A stretch of 64,000 bases of DNA from Megaleporinus macrocephalus (lineage: Eukaryota > Chordata > Actinopteri > Characiformes > Anostomidae). The position numbers and the translations under genes are program-made. The DNA lies in assembly GCA_021613375.1 (NCBI GenBank), contig CM038720.1, positions 14,477,962 to 14,541,961 on the forward strand, given 5' to 3'. The notes below the pieces were generated by a model. That model did not search any database and was not told the origin of the DNA. It was given only the letters and a program-made list of their open reading frames with translations. Shown piece by piece: positions 12,401-25,060 of the stretch (position 1 is the first letter of the stretch; each line of letters begins with the position of its first letter).

Positions 12401-14089
12401 CATTTTAAGGTGGAACAGAGATCTTGATTAGTTTCAGTCTCGTCCTGTTAGCTACATATGGCCTAACAGCCGAGCACAAAAAAGAGTAAAGAACCTTCAA
12501 TTTAAAAAAATTAAGAGGCGTCATGTATAAAAATGTACTTGCATGTATGTCCAGCTGTAGATTTTAGGGTTTAGAATATTCTTCTGGAAACTGAATGTCT
12601 CTCTAACTTGTTTGCCAAAAGCCATTGCTTCTATGTGTCTGCATCAGTATGAAATTGGTGGGAACGGACCAGACTACATGTATAGTTCTTAGTCCTGTGT
12701 TTTTTTTTTTTTGTTTTTTTTGCAAAATGGAATTCAACACCTCATATTAGTAGTTTTTTTGTTATTTGGCAACTTGTAACTCCTAACTTTTTACAACTTG
12801 CCTCCTGCACTCCAGCCTCCCAGAGTTTGAAAGGACTACTAGAAAGCAGAACGTTGTGCAGACGATAATATAGTATTTTAGCTTAAGTGTGTAAAAAAAA
12901 AAGTAATTAATTACATTAATTACATTTAATTACATGTAATTAATTACATTTATATAATTTATATGCAAATATATGAAGAATCTGGATTAGAATTGTAGAA
13001 ATGGTTTTGGGCGACTGTTTACTTTCAGTGCCAACACCATGAGCTTCCGTTTAAAACTAAAGAAAGAAAAAATATTTGGACATGGCACCTCATATACACC
13101 ATTATTACTACATTAGATACTACTGGGGAAAATATGGCAAATGTATTGTAACATAGATGCAGTGCACTAGTAGTGGCACATTAAAATAACTTTTGTTCAG
13201 TAATTTGCATACCGTACTGCAGTAAATCTAAATAAACAGGTGGGTTGATGCAGAACTTTAAGCGTCTGCTATGGTGACCTTTCGTCAACCTCTGAATGTA
13301 GATTAAAATGTAGCCGCATAAAAAATGTAGGTTGCAGGATTTGGTTTAAAATTGCAGAACAGGAAGCTGAAATCCCACATGTTCACTGCCCACTTTGGGG
13401 CTGCATCTTGTAGTCGTGATAATTGGTCAGTGGTTTGGGAGCTTTCAGTTGCTTCATAAAAATGCTTAATAGGAAAATGTGCCGTATATTGTCAAATAGA
13501 CCTTTGGTCTTTGTGGTCATTTCAGAAATCACAGTGCAAATGTGTCTGGCTCCCTAAATCTGTGCTTTGATAAGCTAAATGAATTTCCTGCATCACTAAA
13601 AGAAAAACCTCAGACCACCTTTTTTCCAGTATTCTGGGAACTGGTGAGGAAACTACTGTACGAAATCTAGACACACAGATATTCGGGTTGCTTTAGAATA
13701 TGAAGGTCAGCTCCAGGGAGAAGAAATCTATGTAGTGTACAGTAATAAGTATGATGTCTAGGCTTTTCCCAGCACTCTAATTGTATAGAACACATGGAAT
13801 GTTAGAGGTTTTCTCAGTACAGCAGGCAGACAAGCAGAGCGCTGTGTGTTCAGTGCCCTTGGGGCTCAATTACTGTGGAGCTCTCTGTGCATTGGATAGA
13901 TTATACAATGGAAAAATCAGATGCTAGTCTGGTAAAATGTGTGCATTAGAAAGTAGAACTGCACACATCTGTATAATGCCAAACTATGGCGAGAAGTTAT
14001 TTTTAGATATATAATAGTGGTACATGACATCACAATCAGCTTTTGAGGGTATATAGTGGGTACTCAGTAATATTCCTTCACATCATTAA
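12401..14089. other. Intronic sequence with a palindromic AT tract
   Basis: Apart from a T-rich run near 12702-12720 and an A-rich then TTAATTACAT-rich palindromic tract at 12892-12952, nothing was recognised. Such TAATTACAT tracts are often hAT remnants in fish, but no ends were found. Confidence 0.5.
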
Positions 14090-14253
14090 GAACGACCCTC
14101 CACTTCAAACATATATGTATATAAAAATCTGTATATATTTTTATATCTGTATATATTTTTTATATCTAAAAATCTGTCATTAGATTAATTGACTAATCGA
14201 AACAGAATCGTTAGATTAATCGATTAAGAAATTAATCATTAGGTACAGCCCTA
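14090..14253. mobile_element. hAT-like element remnant, one end only
   Basis: The right edge reads GATTAATCGATTAAG then ATTAGGTACAGCCCTA, a typical fish hAT terminus. A partner TAGGGCTG end was not found on the left, where TATATATTTTTATATCTGTA repeats occur instead. Confidence 0.5.
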
Positions 14254-14280
14254 TTTAATATCTGATTTTCAGTAAATGAT

Positions 14281-14330
14281 TGGGGTGGCATGTGGTGCAG
14301 TGGATAGCACTGTTGATTAAGTGCTGAAAC
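14281..14330 (+). repeat. SINE-like head fragment
   Basis: GGGGTGGCATGTGGTGCAGT followed by GGATAGCACTGTTG matches the head of the common fish repeat that starts GGCGGCACGGTGG. Only about 50 bp remain. Confidence 0.55.
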
Positions 14331-15479
14331 TGTTTTAGTTGTCTTATAACCTTAACTTTCTAAAATTTTAAATTTAATTGTGTTTGATTTTTACCGAGCT
14401 GTGTTGAACACACAGTACTAATATTAGAAAAGTACTGATTTTCACAGCTAACCTTCTAAAACTAAACTATGATTGTGTAGTATTTTTGAATGGGCATCTT
14501 TAACCACACCAGCAAAGAAAACAATTACACTTTAATGGAACAAAGACTGATTTATTCTTTACCATGCTGTCTTTCCCCAGTATTATGAGAGCAGTGTTTC
14601 ACTGTACAATCTTAGAGAAATCTGCACCCCCCAGCAATGTTCCACCCTCAGCACAGATTGTGTGGGTAGGCTATATAATTTCTTCATCTCTGAGTAAGTG
14701 CCGTTGCCAGCACTCAGTGTTACCTCATAAGAAAATCGCATCCAAATGTCTTGGCAGTCTTTTCGCCATAGATCCTTCATCTGCTCTTTATGAGAAGTCT
14801 AGCTTCAGCCAATCTATAGTTCAACAGCAAGCTCTCTCAATTGTTACTTTCCTAGGATATAGGCTTTTTTATTCGATATGCCTCTCCACGTTCTGCTTTA
14901 TTCATGTTCTTGAAGTCCCTGTGTGAACCATCCTGTGAATTCAGGCATTTTCCCCCATAAATATTTCCACAGATCTGAGGTCATTTTTGAGCTCAGCTTG
15001 GCTCTATAAACCTTGTACAACGGTATAATGGCATCATATCCTTCATTTTCAGCTTGTTCAGCAGTAGATCCCTTGAGGTCTCATGTAAATGCCTCTCATT
15101 GTATCAGCTGCCCTAGAATGCAGATTCTTACTCCACACAGAGAGTTGAGCTGTAACGTTTACTGTTACCACACAGAGTCCTGCAGAAGACAATGAAGGCT
15201 ATACTTTGAAGCTCACAGAAATGAAAGGCCTTTTTTCCATGGCCGTCAGTATATACACAAGCTCATACCTGAGCTTTTTCTCTAGTGTAAACTGCTCTAG
15301 GGATGTTCCAATTAGGGGTTGCCCTACTACACATTTTTTTATGTTGACAGCTATTTGATAAAACTCGGGTAACCGTGGACTAATTGCTGATGTCATGAAT
15401 AAAACAACAGGAAAAGGGAATGTTTGCAATAAGCGGCTTAAAAAATCTCTGCGGTCAGTTGATCACATTTCTAACATTT
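14331..15479. other. Intronic sequence, nothing recognised
   Basis: A 120-codon open stretch at 14564-14926 matches no family I know and lacks exon signals. A worn hAT-like patch may lie near 15300-15400. Confidence 0.5.
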
Positions 15480-15523
15480 CTAGGGTGCCCTAAAGAAGAT
15501 CACGTTTCTTTAGGGCACCCTAG
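15480..15523. repeat. Perfect 18-bp inverted repeat, 8-nt loop
   Basis: CTAGGGTGCCCTAAAGAA (15480-15497) is followed by GATCACGT and then its exact reverse complement (15506-15523). Transcribed from either strand it would fold into an 18-bp stem. Possible origins are a head-to-head pair of transposon ends or a small structured RNA; the sequence alone does not decide. Confidence 0.9.
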
Positions 15524-16300
15524 CAGGCCTTGCTGAGACAGCAGAGAGCCAGTGAAATGAAGAGAATGTTCAGGTAACGGCATTCAGTGACGTTCCATAC
15601 AGAAAATAGAACAACAAATATATATTTATGCCTAATGTACTTGAAATGAAGCAGTATTTGAGATGTATTACACACATACAGAAATACTTGGCAATAGTTC
15701 TTTTCCATATGGGATGACCTTAAAGCCCTAAGAAACTTAAATCTGTGTTTTCTTTTTAATGATGTTAATCTTTAGGTGTCTTGTGACTACCTTTCCAAAG
15801 TCTAGTACGTGTCTGCTGTATTCAACCATATTTTCTTTCCTCTTCATGTAAACTGGGTGGTCCTAATAATATTGGGTAACACTTCAATAATGATTGTAAG
15901 CATTTTCTAACCAATCAAACGAGAATTATCAAAGAAACATAGCACTCGCACGTTGTTTCATCCATCCGTTTGTTTGTCCGCCTGTATGTATCCATGTTTT
16001 TCATTCATTTGCCGTCACATAAACATTTGTATGAGTGGAGGGTCAGTCTAGGCGTGCTGAACAGAGAGCTGTCTATCCAGCTGCCTATTAGTCACGTCCA
16101 CACAGTTCTCATACAGGTCTGATCAGCAGGTTTTAAATCATTTTTTATCATAATTATATTGGTCATATACAGTAGTTGTTTAATATAACGGTCATGTTTA
16201 GTATCATACAGATATTTTAATCTCTCGGTTCTCTGAGGCTCTACTTAACTTTTGTAGCACATTTGCCACTCTTTATAATAAATGAGTACGGAATGAAAAT
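15524..16300. other. Intronic sequence, nothing recognised
   Basis: No exon, RNA gene or clear repeat was seen. Confidence 0.55.
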
Positions 16301-16630
16301 ATACACACTCACTGAGCACCCCATTTAGAGCGCCTCCATGTTTCTACATTAACTCTCCAGTTTATCAGCTCCACTTATCATGTAGGAGCACTTTGTAGTT
16401 CTACAGTCACAGACTGTAGTTCAGCTGTTTCTCTGTATACTATATCTTTCCTTTACCCTGGTCAGGACCCCCACAGGACCACCACAGAGCAGGCACTGTT
16501 TGGGTGGTGGATCATTCTCAGCACTGCAGTAACACTGACATGGTGGTGGTGTGTTATAGTGTCCTGTACTGGTACGAGTAGATCAGATCAGTGCTGCTGG
16601 AGTGGTCAGGGTTGCTGATGACCACATTAC
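16301..16630. mobile_element. Foldback-type element, single left arm
   Basis: Starts near ACACTCACTGAGCACC and contains GGAGCACTTTGTAGTTCTAC, CCCCCACAGGACCACCACAG and TTCTCAGCACTGCAG. The same string of motifs forms the left arm of the palindromic element at 37568-38290, and the inverted order occurs at 56300-56661. Here only one arm is kept. Confidence 0.75.
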
Positions 16631-18794
16631 ATTTACATTGTGAACACATCTGATAGCAACAAAGGACCACCTATTCGTATTCTGTGTAGCTTATTTCGAC
16701 ATCGTATAAATAAGCAGTGTTAGCAATCTCTAACGTTTCTAACAGCCTGTACATGTATTTCAGGACATTTTTGTCTGAGAGACTGTCGTAGCAAATGTGC
16801 AGGTCACTCCTCCTCCAGCCACGAAATAAGATCACAGTTCATCACTGGAGACCCATTTGACGCGTGGAAATGCCAGGCGTAAACAGCAATATGTCTCACT
16901 GTCCACGTATGATTGGATTACTTGAGAAGGATGTTACAATCAGTTATGAGCAAAGTCACTGTCGTAGTTTCTCCTCTTCTGGAACATTTCCTCTTCTGTA
17001 TCTCTTCCAGCGGTCCCAAGTGGATCATAATATTTAATCCAGTGTGCGTAATAAAAGAATATGTTCTTTCTCTGTCCTACTTGGACAAGTTTAGGGAATG
17101 ACTTAACTTTAAGTGTTTAGCATGACTGAATTAGTGAGGACTGGCCTAAGACATCATAAGGACCAACATTTTTTTTGGTTGAAGCTTTATGTTAAACGTT
17201 TTTAATGTTTGATTTTGAACCACTTTTATTCGCTCTGCTGTCCTCAGTTGGCATCCGGTTCAGTCACTTGCCTTTTCAGGCTTGAAGCCGTTAGGTGGTT
17301 TCTGGCAAAATGCTCGGTTCGCTAATGAAGCCGTCTACCATTCACAAGAAAACTATTGGACAAGAGCCACTCAGTACTGCTTACTGTATAGAATGCTGGA
17401 TAATTTCGTGCCGTTAGGTCCCTTAATTACAGTTGCCAGATCCATTCATCTTTAGTTCACAATTTGCTTAAAAGCTGGCCACCAGAAGCCAGAACTGAAA
17501 CTTTGTAGTTTTCTCCCACCTCAGATCAAGCCCTGCATTTACTGCAGAACACAGAATTCTGGACAAACGGATCAAATATGAATGTCTTATGACCTGTTCT
17601 GCTGCTGTTTACACATCATAGCTTATGCTACATCCACAAACATAACAAATCGACTGTAGGTAGAGAATCTTGGATGCTGTCTCATTAACACATTGGCATG
17701 CTCCTATGGTGTTGTATTCACAAAGAATCTATTTTCACATGTTCTTCATCCACACATTTGACACAATATGGTGCTAACTGGGACATGTGTCTTTTCCAGT
17801 TGGTTTGTTCAGCCATGGAGTTAGAAAGAAAAACATGACCGCCTTGTTTTTGTGGTTGATGAATCGCCTTGACATTTAGTCTGGATTTTTTTAGAAAGAG
17901 CCATTACCGTTTTGGAATCAAATAGACGGTCCAGGGTGACGTATGTTGGTAAATGTATGTCTCACAGGGATCATTAAAGGAAAGCTAAATTAAAATCTTC
18001 CTTCTAGCCCCGTTTAACATTTGGATAAATTGGTTACAGTGAGAGATGAAATGGCAGCTGGCCTTATTCTGCCGAGCTGCCGTGACATATGTTGGTTAAT
18101 AACGGCCATAACCATGGTAACCAATTTATACGTTTCACCAATCATTGAATGGAAACAAAATGTACAATCTGTTTTAGTGTGTGATTAAATAGCAATTAGC
18201 TTTAGTTGAGATGTGTCAAGATTTTAACGCAGGTGATGGTTTTTCAAGGAAGTCGCAGGGAAATTGTAGTAAAGGAGCGTGGGAGCGTAGATAAATGTAA
18301 CCCATTATCTGATTCTAGGTTGAGCACTCTAGGAGTCCCTAGCGTCACATTGTGTCGCTCGAGCCGGTACACCAATCAAACTCCATTCACACATTCTTCT
18401 CTTACCATTGTCCATCAGTGCTGTGGAAAAGCCAGTAGGGTGTTTTGTAAGGCTAGCCTAAAGATCATATTTTTTAAGTTTGCATGTTAAATGTTCTTTT
18501 TCTTCAGAATCTCTGGCACCACAGCAGACATTTACTCACCACAGTCTCTTTGAAGTGTGAAATGACCATACTAGGAAACGATATTCAAGTAATCTGCAAT
18601 CAGGCGTTTTTTTTTTACAAAAGAGTAAAGAATAAAATGCTCTACCAAGCAATAACAAATAACTTTTTAAATATTTCAAAATACGTTATAGCCATATAAA
18701 CCAAAGCAAATGGCGTTCCAAAGTATTAAGGCATTGTCTGTTGTATCTATAAATCCCAAACAGCTATACATGGGATTTACTTCATTCCTGATTA
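16631..18794. other. Intronic sequence, nothing recognised
   Basis: No exon-like frame was recognised. Around 18050-18120 the sequence is less AT-rich, with AACGGCCATAACCATGGTAA, and might be conserved, but nothing supports this beyond appearance. Confidence 0.5.
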
Positions 18795-18930
18795 AACTAG
18801 AGATGAAACAGTATAAGAACTAAATATCATTATATCGTAGTTTCCAAAATTATCATGGTTTACAGTATTTTGATGGTATTGTCAATTTTCTGAAACTGTA
18901 CAGAATGTACTGATACATAAACTGAAATTA
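18795..18930. mobile_element. hAT-like element remnant
   Basis: AGAGATGAAACAGTATAAGA followed by AAATTATCATGGTTTACAGT and a run of GGTATTGTC/ACTGTA motifs is typical of worn fish hAT nonautonomous elements. No right end or target duplication was found. Confidence 0.5.
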
Positions 18931-20430
18931 TTTCATGTTTTACAGTGAAACTCACAAATGAAATTAGCAAAGGCTAAGGATGAAGCAGAAATCAAGCATG
19001 CACATATGATTACATGAGTACAGCAAAGTCACTCAATGTTTTAAAGGTTTGATTGTGTTTTCAGTTGTAATTTTGTCACAGACTGAACTCAACTTCACTA
19101 CTTACCCCGGAGGAGCTGATTTAGCATATTGAATCATGCTAATTATTTTTGTTGAGTTTTTTGTTCAGTAGCAATTATGTAGCCTTTTGTTACACAGACT
19201 TTTATTTTAATATTAAGAACTATGTGCTTAGGTAAACAGTGTGAGACTGTTTTTTCCATTAAGCAGAGTTTCTTCTTAGAACCACCAAATGATTTTCAAT
19301 CAAGGTCTTTCAGGATTTCTTGCTTACCACATGTCGTTTGCGAAGTTAATGGTTCTCCATTTTCCTACATGCTTAACCTAAATCCAGTTATTTCTGCTTC
19401 TCCTTGGTTGTTTTCTTTTCCTGATGCAGGCCAATCATTTTACACAGTGATCTTTTCCACGGCCGTGGGATGCATCTTTCCAGATGGTGGTTTAAGAAAT
19501 GAGAAGCTATTCACTGCATCAGTTGTTGCAAGATAAAAACAATAATAGTCAAATTAAAGGCTCTTTTTGAGGCCAGCAGTGTGGATCATGGCTCATGTCT
19601 GCTGTTGCACCTTACCTTAAGGCTGAGGCAAGTCCGAGTCACAATGATATCAAAGATTGTTGATATACCCTGTACAATATTAATACATGGTGGTGTTAGT
19701 AAACAACTCACACTCATTACCAGCTCGAGTCACGTGGTCTTGTTCAGTTGTGAACAATGATCACAACATGTCAGCTTTAAAGACAGTGACAGTTACAGGT
19801 GTGAACGCCATGTTTTTGAAATGCTATACTTTTCAAAGTGCCTGTATTCACACTAAATATGAATATGAATCGATCAAGTACCAGGTATGGCTGATTTAGT
19901 TTGGAGTGGCACTTAGGGCAACTGTAGCAAAATGCCTTAAAGCTGCAAGCTTAGCTGGTAGCACTCAGGAGTACATTTGAAAATGTGCTTTATTATTCAG
20001 ATGTATTCTGCCTTCACAAAAACCCGAGAGATTTTTCAGAAACTGTGGATTAAATACTATGCGTTTGATGAGCCAGAGTCATGTGTGAGGGTGGAACGCT
20101 GCCTTTCCAGTTGTGCCATTTCATGCTAAAGGGGGGATTCTTTACACAAGAGCTTTTCTACTGTGTTAATTATGTGCCAGTATTGTTGAGAAGTCACTGG
20201 AAGTGTTTATCCTAAAAATAAATGTTTTATTTGCAAACGCAGACAAATCTGCCGTACAGCCTTGCTAACTGAGGTGTGTTATGCTTAGACCAGAAACGTA
20301 ATTACCTGCTTCGGAGTTGACGGAAGTGGTGAGTTGGAAGTGTGAAAAGGTAAATTTTTATTCATACTCAGGTATAAAAATTGATAGCACTAACCATTAC
20401 CCTCTCGTGATATGTAATACATGATGCCTG
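18931..20430. other. Intronic sequence, nothing recognised
   Basis: A 104-codon frame at 19222-19536 shows no family match or splice context. No repeats were recognised. Confidence 0.5.
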
Positions 20431-20850
20431 TATCAATCAATCAACCTTTATTTAATCTCTGAGTAGGATGAGGGTGGCCCTCATTTACAGTGTAGCCAAG
20501 TATTATGCATTGTAAGGGGATTGACAAAATAAAATAAAAAGACCCAGCATTTCAATAAGATGTAGATACAAAATATTATAAAATAAGGTATAAAACAAAT
20601 AAGACAAAAATAAAAATTTGAAAAGTAGGAATAAATAAAATCATAGGTAAGAAAATCTAAGACGATAAAAATAATAAAGACTACAGATAAATAAATAAAA
20701 GTAAATACATAAAAGGGTAAAATGGAAGTAAACAATAACTAAGAACACAATAAAGAAAATAAGAAAATGATAAAAGAAAGATAAAAAGGAAAAAAATTAA
20801 AAGTTGACTAAAAAAAACCCAAAACAACTAAAATCAGCTAAAAACTAAAA
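20431..20850 (-). mobile_element. LINE 3' untranslated tail and A-rich degenerate tract
   Basis: ATCAATCAATCAACCTTTAT followed by GATGAGGGTGGCCCTCATTT is the reversed 3' end of a common fish non-LTR retrotransposon, whose tail is made of short TTGAT repeats. The following 300 bp is a run of AATAAA-type words. The apparent transmembrane-like frame on the minus strand (20481-20735) is a product of this composition. Confidence 0.6.
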
Positions 20851-21037
20851 TCAGCTAAATAATTATGTGTTTAGTTATGCACAGGTCGTGTATGTGTGGG
20901 TAAAACCAAAATTGACAAATAACATTGTACATTGTATGTTTTATTGTGATGCTTGAATTGTCATCATGGTTTCCGTACAACAATGACCCTAAAGTGGGTG
21001 TGGCTTCAACCAGAAATGAGACCAAGGCGCTGCACTT

Positions 21038-21060
21038 AAAAAAAAAAAAAAAAAAAAAAA
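21038..21060. repeat. Poly(A) tract, 23 A
   Basis: An uninterrupted A run follows GCTGCACTT. It could mark the tail of an inserted retrotransposed sequence, but no body with a target duplication was recognised. Confidence 0.85.
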
Positions 21061-21124
21061 TGTTAACACTTAAGTAAGTTAACACTTAATCAAGACAGAG
21101 TAACACCAAGTCGATTAAACTTCA

Positions 21125-22010
21125 AAGACACTGGTTATACGGGGCTACTGTCTGCATGTATTTGACTCCTTGAGGGTGGCATAAGGGCCTGGCGTCGTCA
21201 TAGCCCAGCACCATACAGCTTGACTGACGTTTGCCAGAGACACCCAGAATTTGCAGGTTAGCTATTGCTTCACAGAGCAGGTCCGCACTCAGCACGTGGC
21301 AGATGTGTAAGAGTGCGGAGACGCAGTGGTGAGAGTTACGCTGCCTGCAGCACAATCCAGCATGACCCGTTTGGTATTGGGTCAGTGAGTCAGTAAAATC
21401 AGTGATGGTCTGGGGAAGCATATGCTTAGAGGGTCACACAAACCTCCACATGATAGCCAGCAGTGCCCTGACTGCTGGGAGGAAATTCTCAGGACTATAG
21501 TTACGCTGTTGCAGTGGGCCCTGGGTTCCTCCTGGTGCAGGACGATGCCCATCCTCATGTGGCCAGAGTATGTAGGCAGTTCCTGGATGACGAAGGCATT
21601 GGTTCCATTGACTGGCCCTCACGTTCCCCAGATATGAATCGAATCGAGAACCTCGTTATGTATGAGTGCATTTGACGCAGCCGAGTAGTGCCACAGACTG
21701 TCCAAGAGCTCGCTGATGCCCTGATACAGGCCTGGAAGATGATGATCCTTCAGGACACCATCTGCCGTCTCATCAGGAACATGCCCAGACATAGCCGGAG
21801 ATGCGTACAGGCACGTGGGGGCCATACACTCCAGTGAGTCACATTATGAGTTGTTGTGTTAAAATACGCAAATTAGATCAGACTGTATCATTTTTTAATT
21901 TTGATTTCTGCTGTTATTTTGAATCCAGCCCTGAGTGGGTTGATGCCTTTGGTTTCCATTGACAGTTGTTACATCATTTTGTTCCCAACAAATTACACAG
22001 TAAATATTAG
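21125..22010 (+). mobile_element. Tc1-like transposon relic with readable catalytic region
   Basis: The text TCAGTGATGGTCTGGGGAAG, GTTCCTCCTGGTGCAGGACG and CAGGCACGTGGGGGCCATAC is characteristic of a widespread fish Tc1 family. In frame from about 21526, the plus strand reads FLLVQDDAHPHVARVCRQFL and then IDWPSRSPDMNRIENLV, corresponding to the second and third catalytic motifs; a stop follows within ten codons. Upstream coding parts are frameshifted. 3' noncoding text follows to about 22010, and both terminal repeats are lost. Inactive. Confidence 0.85.
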
Positions 22011-22738
22011 CAAAGGTTTTTTTTTTATTTTTCGGCTAGCAAGATTGATTTAACTGTTTCCTTTTTTCTTGTGCAGTGTACTTTTAGTCAGCTCAGATAA
22101 AATTAAACATTCATTCAAAGTATGTAGCTTTAACTGATAAACCACTGTGGAAGTGGGTGTATTTACTGACTAATCAAGAAGTGCTCATGTTAAAGCAACA
22201 TTTATGACTTTCGCCTATTGGCAAGAGTTGCAAAAGATAAAAGGATGCGAGATGCTAACGAAAAAACAACAAAAATCCAACATGAGAGTGTACATCACCG
22301 CCAAGGTTATTTATGAAAGATTGCAACGTAGGCTGTAACCTTATCTGTGTAGTTTTTCTGAAAGCCAAAAGTCATCTAACCTCAGTCCCGTTTCAGGCTA
22401 GCATCCAAAAAATGTTCTGTATTTGTCTCTCTTACACCAAACAGGCCTTGAAAGAAATAAATTCCTGTAATATTTTGATTTAGTTCTTTCTCTTCTGTTG
22501 TTGTCTTTGCCAGTTTTGTCAAATTCCGACCCCCAGCATAATGCAACTCCCCTTTGTTTGGATGCACATTCCCAGGCTCTACAAATTATACTTATGATTT
22601 TGTTTATTTACACATAGAAACAACTGAGATTGCAAGTGTACTGTGCAGCATCCACGCCTGCGTGCCACACACATAGGGAAGTCTGATTCTGTCTCCTTTA
22701 GCTTGTCAACTGAACTACATGTCCATGATGGGGACTCA
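22011..22738. other. Intronic sequence, nothing recognised
   Basis: No exon, RNA gene or repeat was identified. Confidence 0.55.
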
Positions 22739-23232
22739 TAGGCTGCATTCACACAGGAGGTTAATGTGGCCTAGGTCTGATTGTCTTGTTAGACTGTTCA
22801 CACTGTATTTTAAATGTGACCTGTATTTGACATTAGTCTGAACAGATCACGTTTCTGAACTGACCCTCAAAAAACCATGTACCCTTCTAGAGATAAATAA
22901 TACCTGCTGATCATCCAGTGACTGGTTTTTCACCAAGAATCTTTTTAAACTTGCCCGTGACCATTTCTTTGGTTTCTTTGCTTTTCTTTTATCACAGCAG
23001 CCTTGTTTGCACTGACTGTGATAATTTCTTTCAAAATCTCTGAATTTGGAGTGGCTGAAATTTTTTTTTTATTTATTTTTTTATTTCTGATGAGTGCAAG
23101 ATTATGACTAATGTCAAGCTGCATTGAATTCTTGAATTCCAGTCTTGCTGCTCAGACTTCATTGCATTAAGACATATGGAGTGTGTATTTGATTTCAATA
23201 TAATGTCATATTCAACGTGTGAACGTAGCCTA
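22739..23232. mobile_element. Nonautonomous DNA transposon, 494 bp
   Basis: The left end TAGGCTGCATTCACAC and the right end GTGTGAACGTAGCCTA are imperfect inverted repeats (two mismatches in 16). No convincing target duplication is left, and there is no coding frame. Elements with TGCATTCACAC ends are common in fish; the superfamily is not decided here. Confidence 0.65.
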
Positions 23233-23879
23233 AGAGCGATTTGTATTAACGACAGGATGTGAAAGTGAATTACACCCTGCAAGTGTATGAGGACCCCAAG
23301 AGCACAAAATACCAATTATTGCATAATTTGATTTAATAAGCTACATCGAGAATAAGATTCTAGATTTTGGAGTAAACATGCTTATTGGCTCAAAGATGCC
23401 AGGAGCGACTACTTGGGTATTCAATTTAACACTGAATTATTTGGTACTCTGTAGTACTGATGTAATTCCTGGTATTGAAATGTAAAATGTGCTCACACTC
23501 TTTTTCTGAACTGCTGTATTACTCATAGTGTGTGCAGCGTGTGTGATGCAAGGCGTGTCATCATCATCATGGCTGCAGATTTTGCCTAGAACTGGTGTAA
23601 CATTGCTGAGACATTGCGCGTACCCCAACGGTTGCACAGCAACATTTAGCATAGTAGAGATAATCCAGGCTGAAGGACCTTTATTAGGTTGCCAAATTTG
23701 AGAGCCTTTAACAACCTTGCAGCCTGAGGTTAGAACTTAGTCTGGAATGATGTGGTTTCCTGTTGGCTGGCAAAAAACGACTTTGACAGGTAAACAGCAA
23801 AAATCAATAGACACGTGACGCCTGACGTGCTTTGCCAATCAAAAGGAAAAGAAGATTGTTTCGGAAGTGAGATGTCTGA
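23233..23879. other. Intronic sequence, nothing recognised
   Basis: Only a CATCATCAT run near 23560 stands out. No exon or transposon was recognised. Confidence 0.55.
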
Positions 23880-24242
23880 GGTTATATATAGTTCTGATTT
23901 TGGTCGCCTCTCCACTTGTTTGTGCGCCTGAGCTGTGGCTGGAGAATCTGGTTAATTGAGTCAGAGCTAGAAGAAAAGGTGGACAGTAGCTGGAAGGCGG
24001 CATGCTACGTGGCAGCCTGTTCGCCGGCTTCTGCTCTCAGGGGAGGGCAGTTTGAGCAGAGAGGGCATGCTGAGAGGAAGTCAATGTCTCCAGCTGCAAC
24101 AGCGCTATCCTCTCAGCCTAATAAAGGCCCGGGGTGCTCTTTTCTCCGAGCTGAAGGTCAGCCACCACATCCCCAGGATTCATCTGACACTATGAAGCTG
24201 CCGTGGCTGAAGAGAGAGAGAGAGTTAAGCAGATGCTCATAG
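23880..24242 (+). other. GC-rich, promoter-like patch
   Basis: TATATATA at 23883-23890 is followed by about 350 bp much richer in G+C than the surroundings, open in one frame, with an ATG at 24192 (MKLPWLKRERELSRCS, then stop). This could be a conserved noncoding element or an untranslated alternative exon. I recognise no PDE4D isoform N-terminus in it. Confidence 0.3.
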
Positions 24243-24429
24243 TCCCTCTGCTGCAAGCGCTACTGTGTCTGAACTGAAGCCGGTGCAGAGTAAAAGTAGT
24301 GTGGAATAGAAAAACGTCTGAAAACGTTGCCAAAAAAGGAGTTATACAGGAGTCTCAACAGCTAATATAGATTTTTTTCAGCATTTAGTTTGTGCACAAT
24401 TTGCATGTATTACAGCTTCTGTTCTAAAG

Positions 24430-25060
24430 AAGATTAGAAGATTAATGCAAAGATGTTTGCAGGAATATTTTTCCACACCTCCAAAGGTCAGTCCTACAAG
24501 TTGGTTGCATTTACTGCTCACAGTCCAAATAATTCCAAACACATTTAATGATGTGGAGGTCTGGTCTTAGGGTTTAGTCCATTGCTCTGAGACCCCTAGC
24601 AGCTTCTTTTAATTGCAGATTTCTTTCCTCAGAAATGTTTTTTCTGTTGCACATCTTTTCAGATTTGTTGTGGTCTGATGAGTCTAGAATTACCCTTTTT
24701 CAGAGTGATGGGTGCATCAGGGTACGAAGGTAGGCGCATGCACACGTAATGCATAGTGCCCATTGTACAAGACCCTGAATGTAGTGTTATGATTTGGGAC
24801 TGCTTCAGTTGGTCATATTTTGGCCAAGTTATCCGTTTAGTGGATCATCCCGAACGATAAGAACATATTCCAAAATGACAGAGCAGAGATTCATCAAACT
24901 GTAGATCAGGGAGCTTGAAGAACCGTTTAACACATAACGTGGCCATCACAGAGTAGCCCCATTGAACGTCTTTAGGATGTGCTGGAAAGGTCTTTAGAGA
25001 GTGCTTGAAGTCTCCTGTCATCAGTACAAGATGGCAGGTTTTTTTAAACAATGCCATGGC
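24430..25060. mobile_element. Tc1-like relics, two pieces in opposite orientation
   Basis: At 24450-24590 the minus strand carries the same transposase C-terminal region seen at 10545 (TGGAGGTCTGGTCTTA on plus). From about 24665 the plus strand reads a second relic: WDCFSWSYFGQVIRLVDHP, corresponding to the VMVWGCFSW region of Tc1 transposases, later EHIPK and SPIERL, the last at the third catalytic motif. Stops and shifts throughout; not functional. Confidence 0.7.

Noticed and set aside
20481..20735. Hydrophobic minus-strand frame resembling a membrane protein
   Set aside because: Phe/Ile/Tyr richness comes from an AATAAA-rich tract, not from a gene.
23916..24242. 108-codon frame in the GC-rich patch
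   Set aside because: No ATG at its start, no homologue recognised; kept only as a composition anomaly.
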